NCBI GenBank assembly: GCA_002989075.1
Contig: PSQN01000017.1
Span: 2,797,453-2,861,452 of the forward strand
Source of the DNA: Arthonia radiata
Taxonomy: Eukaryota; Ascomycota; Arthoniomycetes; Arthoniales; Arthoniaceae
DNA length: 64,000 nucleotides
Direction: 5' to 3'
Shown: one piece after another, positions 11,770 to 20,949 of the stretch
How the letters are laid out: the number at the start of each line of letters is the position of its first letter
Numbering within the stretch: the first letter of the stretch is position 1
Program-made: the position numbers and the translations under genes
Notes under the pieces: model-generated
The model's database searches: none
The model's input: the letters and a program-made list of their open reading frames with translations, nothing else
What the model was told of the DNA's origin: nothing

Positions 11770-12424
11770 GATGAGAAGGTATTTCTGAAGACAAGTGATG
11801 CAATATCTGAGTACAGCGAGAACTGCTGGTGACTATGAGATGTGCCTGTAATGTAAGCTCTACCTGAATAGGCGGAGGAAGCGAAGGAACGAACGATCTT
11901 CAAGGCAGGACAGCATACAGGTCGGCGGCAGAAAACTCAGGCAGCAAAAGAATGTGTAAGAGAAGCGAAGTGCCTGAGAAAGCTCTACACCGCTTCACCA
12001 GCTTGACACCGCTGCTCTGCATGTTGCAGCCTGGCTCTTGGCTCATTAGCATGATGATCTGCCATTCTCCATTTCAGTACTTGAGAGTCATTGGTGTCAG
12101 ATGCACGCATTTGATATGGCTCCAAACTCCTTGTTCAGAGTAAGTTGCGCCGATGCCTGACTTTCCCACAGTCGCCACGGTGTTGCCATACCGCAATCCC
12201 ATTCCCGGCCACTGTGTGAATTGGCGCCTTGTATCCAAATCGCTGAAGTGATCGCGACCTCTGAACCATAAGCTGCCTCGTTGTAAGGAACGATGTCTTG
12301 ATCGGTGTTGGTAGAAAGACGTCGCTTGATTACTGATGTAGATGTCCGACTAAGAGGCCGTATCGTACAACGCCGCCTGACTTTAGACATTAGGGAAATT
12401 CTTTAGTGCGCAGGCGTGATGAGA
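11770..12424. other. Intergenic region between dmc1 and the zinc-knuckle gene
   Basis: 655 bp upstream of the dmc1 start and downstream of the zinc-knuckle stop. Only short shadow frames are present. It should contain the dmc1 promoter and the 3' end of the neighbouring transcript. I see no repeat or RNA gene. Confidence 0.5.
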
Positions 12425-13328
12425 TCACGCAACCACCGCGGAGGGAGTGGCGGTTGCGCTCGGGGTAGCTGCGACGACAGCAGGATCGGCCGGGGCTTCG
12501 CCATTGACAGCTTGTGGACATTCGCGGCTAATGTGACCAGCCTCGCCGCATCGGTAGCAGGTCTTGCCAGCGGCATTGAGCGGACCGCCGTTAGGAGCTG
12601 TGCAGTCGCGCGAGATGTGTCCAAGCTTGCCGCAGGCGTAGCACTTCTGAGCTTGAGCCTGGCAGTCACGCGCGAAGTGGTTGGGACCGCCGCACTTGTA
12701 GCACATTGCTCGCTGATTGTTGGCGTAACCTCCGCGCATGCCGAAGCCTCCGCGACCGACAGGACCAGTACCCCGACCTGTGCCACCCACACCAGGAGTT
12801 GGACAGTTGCGCTATGTCAAGTCAGTGATTTTGACTTGAGTTTGATTGACACCAAACGTACCGCAAGATGGCCTGGGCGACCACAAGAATAGCAGTGGCC
12901 GCTGGTACCACCACTCAGGCGCAGCGTTGGACAGTCAGCTTGGACATGGCCAAGGCCTTGACAGTGATAGCATTGCTTTGCTTCAAGCTGGTCAGTGTAC
13001 TGGAAGACCTCGTGATTCACGGTAGTTTTCAACGTACTCTCTGTCGTGCGTGGGAGTGGGCAAGCACTCGACTCGTGGCCTTCTCGCTATCAGCGCTCCT
13101 TTCTACAACTTTTCTCGCCCAGGATTGGCTCACCAGGCTGCTTGCAATTGTAACAGAGTCGCTCAGAGGAGGAGCAGACCTCTAAATGACGCGTTAGCGT
13201 CGGTTGGCGTGGTCCATCAGGGTGCGATGCGTATATGTACCTGCGTAGTGACCGATATTTCCACATTTGTAGCAAGCGCGTCGCTGAAGAGAAGACATAT
13301 CTGCTCCTGACCCTTCTGCAGTGTTCAT
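12425..13328 (-). CDS. gis2: Seven-zinc-knuckle (CCHC) RNA-binding protein, Gis2/Byr3/CNBP type
   Basis: Cytoplasmic single-stranded nucleic-acid-binding protein; homologues act in translation control and RNA granules. Five exons fit: 13328-13241, 13181-13134, 13079-13038, 12980-12862 and 12811-12425, with introns of 59, 54, 57 and 50 nt, giving 227 residues. Splicing restores seven C-X2-C-X4-H-X4-C knuckles; two of them are cut by introns (knuckle 1 at 13241/13181 and knuckle 2 at 13134/13079), and knuckle 4 by the last intron. An Arg-Gly-Gly-rich spacer (GRGTGPVGRGGFGMRGG) separates knuckles 4 and 5, and the tail is Ala/Val/Pro-rich. The acceptor of intron 3 is AAG at 12981, less usual than CAG, but it is the only one that keeps the frame and gives the family-like 'TTETKQCYHC'. 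Number and spacing of knuckles match CNBP/Gis2. Confidence 0.93.
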
Positions 13329-14746
13329 GGTGAGTCTGCTGCTGTTGTAGGGTATTAATTCGGTAGAACGGCACGACGAGGCTGAGAATGCGACGGGCAA
13401 CAGGCAAATGTGGTAACACGGCGAGAGCGAGTCGAAGGAGCTGAGCTTTGGTTACCTTTTCGAAGTCCGTCAAATCGATGCCGACAAATCTCCAGTGATC
13501 CTGCGACACCAATACCAGTCAGCGCGCATCCGCAATGCCATGTGTAGGGAAGGGCATGTGCAAGTACATCGGGGGGCTGCGTGAGCAAGCGGCGCAAAAG
13601 TCGTACCTCACACCCTCGAAACCTTCCGACACTTCTTCCGACCCTCTCCGTTGACACGAGCCTCTTGCGACACTCAACTCGGTGGGCGATGAATGCTTGA
13701 CGTTTGGTGAGAAAGAAGCCTGGATGCAGCAGCGGAACAGACTTTTCGAAGGTGGGTTGCATCTCTACAGGGTTACACCCTAAGGTAATGCTCGGTTTGA
13801 CATCGTAATGCTCCATCATGGTGTTGTAACATCGGCTTCCCCCTTGACACGCTGCTTGCTGCGTAGATACCCTTAATCCTCGAGAGGTCATGCCAATACC
13901 GATGCGTATTTTTTAAATCCGCTTGGCGCACGAAGAGCACGAGCAGAAAGCCAATTCTCACACATACGAGCCATTACTGGAGGCGTTACGACACCCGAGC
14001 TTGTTGCTAAAACTTCTAGCACTACGCCGCTGAGCACCGGTCCTCGAGACCCCTGACCGCAACATGCCTCAAGAGGAGCCTTCCGGTCTAGACGGACATT
14101 CATGCAACCCCATGCCCGATGACCTGTCAGGGGAATGGACCTGGTAAATGCGAGTTCGGAAGCCAGGTCGTGTCGGCGCTGTTGCGCTTGGATTGGGTCT
14201 GCAATCTCGTGACGTGCACGAAAGCAAATGAACAATTGGGAATGATGCAGAGTTGAGATGTACACATATTGCCGATGTATAAAACAAAGGGTAAGACGGT
14301 ACACGCTTGCGGAGCGGTCGTTCCCTACAGAGCCCAGAAAATGGTAGAATTGTTCAATACCCGCAGTTTGGCACAAGCTGGTATGGATTCACAAGAGCAG
14401 CTCGCGAACGCGACAGCCAATTTTTCCGCTGCATACGCTACTGCATGTCAGCTTAGCAAGGTCATGAAATGCAGGACACCAATGATGTTTGAAGATGGTC
14501 ACAATTCAATGAATTCCGCTCACATCTCACCAGCTTTTGCAGCTCGTGTCAGCTTCTTAGGTGAGCATGTAGGTCATGTTGCCTCGTATAGTAGAACGTC
14601 ACTGCTGCATTGGTAAGCAGCTGATCGCAAGCAAATGGAGCGCTTTGCGTGACTCTGTATAAATAAAGCTTTCTCACGTTTGCTTGACAGCCTCAAAACT
14701 CCTTGACCAAACTCACTGAAATTCTTGCTTCAGACGAAAGGCAAGT
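13329..14746. other. Divergent intergenic region, zinc-knuckle gene to Nis1-like gene
   Basis: 1.42 kb between two divergent genes. Several frames of 60-180 codons overlap each other, but none shows a domain or a plausible splice pattern. The left part should be the promoter and leader of the zinc-knuckle gene, and the right part the promoter of the secreted-protein gene. Composition is normal, not RIP-like. Confidence 0.45.
14658..14665 (+). promoter_or_regulatory. TATA box of the Nis1-like gene
   Basis: TATAAATA lies about 82 bp upstream of the ATG at 14747, followed by a C/A-rich leader. This is a canonical distance for a compact fungal promoter. Confidence 0.55.
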
Positions 14747-15352
14747 ATGAAGCTATCGATCACCTTCGCAACCGCAATTGCGCTCCTTACGCCAGCACTT
14801 GCTCGCATTGAAGGCAGTAGGTACCCAACAGAGCATCACGTTTCGTTTTCAGGATCGTTTGTGCTAACATCGCCCTATAGTTGCTGTACCGGATACCGCA
14901 AGTGCAGCCGGTGCTCTGCGCTTCAAGCCAGCTCTGCTAACCTACGAGAATAGATCGCACCCGGCTCCTCCTTCCGAGTCATCGTCGAAACCGCCAACTA
15001 TATTCAAACCGTTCAGGACGTGGCCATATCCTTCGGCATCTCGCCTCCAGCTCCATTTAACGGCGAAAGCCTTAGTACCTTCCTGAGCTCACGCTTCTTG
15101 GGTCCTGGTGAGTCATTCGAGTATACTTAGTGCAAAGACAGCTGACAGCTGCGGTAAGATGAATCTAACATCTTGACCAATATCACGCACTTCGTCGACA
15201 TTCCTCAGTCTGCGGCTGCCGGACCTATCGTATTCACCGGTGCTCTCTACTCGCTGTACGGTGCCGCGTACTCGCCCACGATTACCACCTTCCTAGTCAA
15301 CTCGACCATCGGTGAGTTCACCTCTGGGAATTACGTGTCGAGTGGTCCTTGA
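14747..15352 (+). CDS. Small secreted Nis1-family-like protein (candidate effector)
   Basis: Four exons fit: 14747-14816, 14881-14897, 14954-15107 and 15159-15352, giving 144 residues. Introns are 64, 56 and 51 nt. The second has a GC donor with the ideal GCAAGT sequence and a GCTAAC branch site, and exon 2 is only 17 nt. Residues 1-19 are a signal peptide ending ALA. The mature part shows 'FRVIVETANYIQTVQDVAISFG', then 'GALYSLYGAAYSPT' and a C-terminal 'SGNYVSSG', the pattern I associate with the Nis1 family of fungal secreted proteins, where a studied member dampens plant immunity. That family call rests on recall of the pattern, not a search. No Cys-rich core is seen. It is the last gene before the AT-rich island, 369 bp from the transposon end. 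Confidence 0.75.
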
Positions 15353-15721
15353 GGATGGCAGCAACCCTATACTGGGAGTTAGAATGCAGCATGAAATTCA
15401 CTCATCTTCCCTGCAATTGAAGTAAGTGTAGCCAGGCGGCGAAGGAGTACCACACAGCCAGATAAGGTCTGAGTTGGTTTCGAGACGTTCAGAATAGCGA
15501 GCATTGTTATTCACTCGGAGATGTTTTCGCGCTTGAGACGGCCTGATAAAGCCAGGTCGCTGGCAAAGCGGCAATATAAAAGGGTGTGCTGTCTCTCGTT
15601 TCGCGTACATGTTATGCTCATTATGAATGACCACTTGTCTCGTTCGTTGTGCCGGCATCCTATCATCCCAGTCGAACCTAGCTAGGCATTAGTTGCCAAG
15701 ACCGCAGATCGTTAGACCGCA
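15353..15721. other. Flank between the Nis1-like gene and the transposon end
   Basis: 369 bp of normal-composition DNA. It holds the 3' end of the secreted-protein transcript. One minus-strand open frame at 15,398-15,658 has no recognisable domain. There is no obvious target duplication directly abutting the inverted repeat. Confidence 0.5.
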
Positions 15722-15805
15722 ACCTGGATGTAGCAGCCCGCCATAACTCTGGCGCTATCCTATGTCCGACTTTTTGGTAACATACTACTACAATTATAGA
15801 CTGCG
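15722..15805 (+). repeat. Left terminal inverted repeat
   Basis: Begins ACCTGGATGTAGCAGCCC. It matches the reverse complement of 61,770-61,853 at 77 of 84 positions with no gaps, and all seven differences are C/T or G/A transitions. Weaker similarity resumes further inside (near 15,855-15,905 against about 61,690-61,720), so the original repeat may have approached 180 bp. Confidence 0.9.
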
Positions 15806-17023
15806 TATAACGTATAAGCTATTCCTACTTATATCTTAATAAACAGTAAGCAATAACGTTAATGAAGCTTAGCTATAGCGGTACAGCATTATTAGCGCTA
15901 GTAGTAGGCTTTCTTGATTACTAGTAGACTAGATAGTACTAGCTCTACTGTTAATTAAAGAGACTCTTAGTACATCTAAATTATCTTACTTAATTCTAAA
16001 ATAGTTGTATATATTTATATGTATAAAACTACTCTATTTAATATAAAGAAAGAAAGAAGAAAGAAGAGTAGGAGTATACTAATAATATATTCTTTTATTA
16101 GGCTCTAATTCTCTACTTAAATATTATTAATCTAGTATTAAGTAGATTCTATATAATATATAAAATACTTTTAATAAAGTAATAATATATAGTAAAATAT
16201 ATTAAGTTTTTTATAGTTAGTTATAGAGCTTAAAATATTAATAATAATTTTTATTATTATAAACTTTTATCTTTTATTATCTTTTCTTTTAAAAGCTCTT
16301 ATACTTTATATAGCATTTAGAAAGACTATAAGAATCTTTATACCTCTAAAAAAGAAAAGAAAATCTACTTTTTTAGATAATTATAATATAATAATAGATT
16401 ATAATATTAACTTATAGCTTTGATGTATTAAAACTTAATAAATTACTTAAATGTTATTCTTTAAAATAGATATAGAAAGAGAGTAAGACTTAATAAGTAT
16501 AGTAATACTAATTTTGTAATAATTAGACTTTATAATAAATTTTATAGGTACCTTATTAACTTTAGTATATATTAGTCTTAACTACTTTCTTATAATTATC
16601 TACTAAAGGGTTAATAACCCTAAGCAGCTAGCTTTTCTATATTAAGTATATAATATATAGTAATAATAGTATTAATGTCTCTATACTACTATATTATAAA
16701 AGCTAAGAAAGTAACTATATAAAAAGGTTTACTAGCTTATCTATATTATTTAAAATATAGTATAATTATAGAAAACTACTAGTATACTTAGATACTAGTA
16801 TACTATTAAGGTAAGACTATACTTTAAATCTTTAATTAATTAGTAGTATACTAACTTTTTAAAAACTACTTCTTTTTTAGCTATAGCTTCTTAGTAGCTA
16901 CTATTTGTCCTTTTAATATTCCTACTATATTTAATAAATTAGAATCTAAATTAGTCTTCTTAATAGAAGTCTTATTTACTATATATAATAGCTTATTGTC
17001 TCTAAAATATTAATATAGCTTCT
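15806..17023. other. Left internal arm of the outer TIR element
   Basis: About 1.2 kb of extremely AT-rich sequence between the left inverted repeat and the first LTR. A purine-rich run of GAAA/GAAG units lies near 16,050-16,070. No frame over 60 codons and no domain is readable. The last five bases, CTTCT, are one copy of the Gypsy A target duplication. Confidence 0.6.
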
Positions 17024-17493
17024 TGTAACGCCGGTTGCTGGGAGAACCGAACTAAGGCTTACTTATCTTGTGTACTTATTAACCTTAGTAAGGGGTGTCT
17101 CGTGTGCTAGAAACTAAAAGATAGGAGAGGTAAGATAGATTATAGAGGGTAAGAGGGGCTTAACTAAGTAAATAGAAGGTAAAGTACGTTACTTAAATAT
17201 AGTTAAGAAACTTATATTTAAATATTAAGTTAATAGTCTAAAGTTTATTCTAAGATTAGCTATTAGTTAGACTATATAGTTTAGAATATATAAATATATT
17301 TCTCTATATCCGTTAGACTCGATAATACTTATATTGGATTTATAGAGAATATAGGCTTTAAAGCCGTTTTATTCGATAATACTTATAGCAGATTTATAGG
17401 CTTAATTAGAAATAATACTAATAGAGCTAAAATAATTAGTAGTAATTAACACTTAGAAGTATGCTAGCTTATCTAGTGCTAGTACTTATAATA
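17024..17493 (-). repeat. LTR of Gypsy A (3' LTR)
   Basis: Reads TGTAACGCCGG at its left edge and ends in ATAATA, expected GTAACA before RIP. It is 470 bp, the same length as its partner at 57,547. Its first about 270 bp match the LTR-B family and the rest is a distinct U3. Confidence 0.85.
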
Positions 17494-17623
17494 CAATTCC
17501 CTCTTTTTTAGTTAAATTGTCCTTAATTAACCTTTTGTACGGTATACCTATAAGTTGTCTATTGCTTCTTCTTCTGTAACTATTCTATAAGCCGCTATAC
17601 CTCGTATAAAGTCTGCTGCTACG

Positions 17624-18095
17624 TGTAACGCCGGTCGCTGGGAGAACCGAACTAAGGCTTACTTATCTTATATACTTATCGACCTTAATAGTAGGTATCT
17701 TGTATATTAAAGACTAAAAGATAGGAGAGACGAGACAGATTACTAAAGATAAGAGGGGCTTAACTAAAGTAGATAGAAGATAAAGTACGTTACCTAAATA
17801 TAGTTAAGAAACTTGTATTTAGATATTAAGTTAATAAACTAAAGTCTATTTTAAGGTTAACTATTAGTCTAGCTATATAATCTAAGGTACATAGGGAAGT
17901 TCCTCTATGTCCGTTAATCTTAATAATGCTTATATCGGGTTTATAGGGAATATAAGCTCTTATAGCCGTTTTGTTTAATAATGCCTACGGCGGGTTTATA
18001 GGCTTAGTCGGGAATAATGCTGGTAGGGCTAAGATAACTGGCGGTGGTTGATGCTTAGGTATACGCTAGGCCGTCTAGGGCTGGTACCCGTAATA
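17624..18095 (-). repeat. Solo LTR of the Gypsy A family
   Basis: A 472 bp LTR starting TGTAACGCCGG and ending GTAATA, flanked by a perfect 5 bp duplication CTACG (17,619-17,623 and 18,096-18,100). Gypsy A internal sequence continues on both sides, so this is a separate insertion reduced to one LTR by LTR-LTR recombination. It is visibly less mutated than the 17,024 copy. Confidence 0.88.
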
Positions 18096-18100
18096 CTACG

Positions 18101-20204
18101 GGTTCTAACAAGAAGTATAGTCAATACCTTCTAATCGAAGCCTATAATATTAAAATGCCTCTGTATTCCAGATATACGTCAAATAGAGAAAGGTGTGTAG
18201 TAGAGTTTAGAAAGGCGACGTATTCAGTATATACTCGAGATAGAAAGAGTTATAATTTATAGGTATTGCTAGCAGATAGTATACTTAGTTATTATTGTTT
18301 TCTGTTGCTTGCCGTTAACTTAATTATAGCGCGGTCTGTTTATTCTCAATATCCCTTCTAGTTGGCTACGCTTTAGCGTATAAAGCGCTAAATACGTACA
18401 TTAAAGGTACAGGCCGCAGTATTAGTAGCGACTATATAGCGCGATTAGTCGGAGATTTAGAAGTTAAAAGAGAAGGTTAAGAAGACTTGTATACGGACGG
18501 CAGCTAAGCTAGTTTAAAATAAACTGTTAGAGTAAGAGAAGCTAGCTATATTAATAGCTAGAAGTAATATATTTAAATATGCGAGTAAGTTGTCTGTTAA
18601 CTTTTAGAAAAATTTATACTCAGAGTTAAGCGGTAGACCGGTAACGTAGTAAGCTAGTTTGTTTGTAAATAATCTAGATGCCGGCGGAGCGCACTAGATA
18701 GTAGATTAGAATATTAGTACTATTACAAACAATTAATATTTTAGTTCTAATATTGTCGAATAATGTTCTTACAGTTAGTTAGGTTTCGTTCTAGTTTCTA
18801 CTAGTTTTTGTATTTAAAGTATTCTCTCTACTTTATAAGATACTGTCGTTTGCCTCGGTATTATCTATAAGCTCGAATCGTTTCGACCTTATACTTAGGT
18901 TCTTAGTTGTTAGAAAGAATTTCTAGGTTAAGTCGTTTTACCTCTTAAGAGTAGACTAGTTTTAATAGCGCTATATAGAATATAGAGTGTATTCTTATTA
19001 TTCTTAGAAGTTTAAGTTTAAACGTTACGGATCCTAATTATTGTAGAATTCTAAACGGTTTCATTTTAGTATAGTTAAGTTTTTTACTTAGTTTTGTAGT
19101 TTTAAGATTTCTTATAAGTAAGTAAGCTCTTCTTCTCTCTTTTATACCTGTATTTAGAATAGTTCTTAACTTATTATACTATTTCTTAATACGTTCGTTA
19201 ATAAACTCGCTGTTAGACTTTAACTGCTGGTACAGGGTTTTTATGTTTATAGCTATTCGTATAGCTATTTCGTTTTCCGTTGTATTTTATAGTTGTCTTC
19301 TCTAAAGAGGGTAGTAGCTATATAAGACGTAAAACAGAGTTATTTTTGTTATATCGTTCTTTATATTGTTATACGTAGTTTACACAACTAGTAGCAATTG
19401 TATTCAGTCGTTTTGCTAGTAGTTAATATATGCTCAAAGATACTACTTTAGAATCTAGTTTATTCTTTCGGTTTGTCTGTCTATTTATAGATAGAATGAA
19501 GTAGACATTTTTTATTTTATTTTTAATTGTTGCATTAGAAATATTTAAAATTGTAAGATAAATTTTTAATCTCTATTAGAGATAATTCTTTGTAATTATC
19601 TATAGTTTACTAAGATAATCTAAAGGAAGATATATACTAATTGTTCTAAGTTACTAGCTTTCTTATATAGTACGAAGTATACATATCTCGTTAGCTTATT
19701 GTATATAACTAGAATAGCATCGTAAGCTACTTCTATAAGTAAATTCTTAAATAGTCGTAACTTAGTAATAAAGTCTAGTAAGACTATATACTATAGTCTG
19801 TCTAGTATTTTAAGTAGTTATAGTTTGCCGTAAGGTAAACGTCTTGGATACTTTATTCTCGCGCAAATATTATATTCTTAGATATAATCTTTAACGTAGT
19901 GTTAGATTCTCAAGATATAATAAGTTTTTATAATCTTCTTAATAGTATTGTTAATATCTTTATATCCTTTTATTAGGTTATTGTAGAAGTTACTAATAAT
20001 ATATTAAATTAGATTTCTTAGAATATAGATTTTTTCTTAAAATTTGTAGTAGCCTTTATCGCTTTTTATTAATCTTAGGTGTTGTTTCTTGTTTTCTTAA
20101 TATGTCTCTAGATTGTTTAGAATATTTAGAATTTAGCTCTTTAGTTCTATAATAAACTTAGTTGTTATAGCTAGTTAATTGTATCTAATCTTATTGTTGT
20201 ATTC
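18101..20204 (-). pseudogene. Gypsy A integrase-side fragment
   Basis: Matches the 45.8-47.4 kb part of the minus-strand LTR-B Gypsy element base for base over long stretches; for example, 18,690-18,790 parallels 45,890-45,975. On the minus strand it corresponds to the integrase core and C-terminus. No frame survives. It stops at the TATTC duplication of the chromovirus at 20,205 and resumes at 27,682. Confidence 0.75.
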
Positions 20205-20881
20205 TGTTAAGACGCACGCACAGACCAACTAATGATTAAACAGAAGCACGTTCTTTTATATACGTTACACAGAATTATATAATAGAGCAAAGGTTACGTA
20301 ATATAACCGCAAGGAACGCAGCGTTACTAGCGTTACTAACCGCATACGACGTAGCGTTACTAGCGTCACTAACCGTATACGACGTAGCGTCGCTAGCGGT
20401 CCCCGACACAGCTAACGTAGCGGTAACAGCGGTTACTATAGACTATATAGCAAGGATAGATATTTACCTTAGTAGATAGATATCCGTAAATTTAGATTTA
20501 GAATTAGTATTATCGTTTAATATTAACTCTAAGGTATTAAATCTAATTAGTTTATCTTGCTGTAATGCAACTAGTAAGCTACGAGCGACTCTCGTAAGTA
20601 TTAGCGCGAGGCAGGACCCTATAGCTACGACGGCGTGCGAATAGAGCGACCGTGTTCTAAGAGAGCTTTCCTATGCGGCCTTAGTACATCTTCTAGCTTA
20701 TTTATATTACCGGCTGAGTTCTTTGTTCAAAGACTTATAGTTTGTCCCTTGCTTCCTTAACCTCCCCTCCCGAGTTAAATACCTAGACGATAGACCCGAC
20801 CTTAGTCTCCCTTATCTTAGTTAGATCACCCTTAGCATAGAATAAGACCAAGTAAAGCGGTTACGGCCGCCCGACGTTATA
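20205..20881 (+). repeat. 5' LTR of the 20.2-27.7 kb chromovirus
   Basis: Starts TGTTAAGACGCACGCAC and ends CGTTATA where its partner has CGTTACA, a RIP-type change. At 20,318-20,400 it contains two copies plus a part of a 33 bp tandem unit beginning GTAGCGTTACTAGCG. TG...CA ends and equal length to the 3' copy define it. Confidence 0.9.
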
Positions 20882-20949
20882 CTTTTACGGATCGCCTTAA
20901 GCAACTAACAAACTAAGGTATGTACTTCTATTCTTATAACTAACTTATT

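Noticed and set aside
13888-14376. 162-codon minus-strand frame upstream of the Nis1-like gene
   Set aside because: No domain, overlaps other frames of similar length, and lies in the likely promoter region of two divergent genes.
15398-15658. 86-codon minus-strand frame next to the transposon
   Set aside because: No family resemblance and no supporting splice or promoter signal; it lies in the 3' flank of the secreted-protein gene.
20318-20400. Possible CRISPR-like or satellite array
   Set aside because: Units are contiguous without spacers, only two to three copies, and repeated identically in both LTRs of a retroelement.
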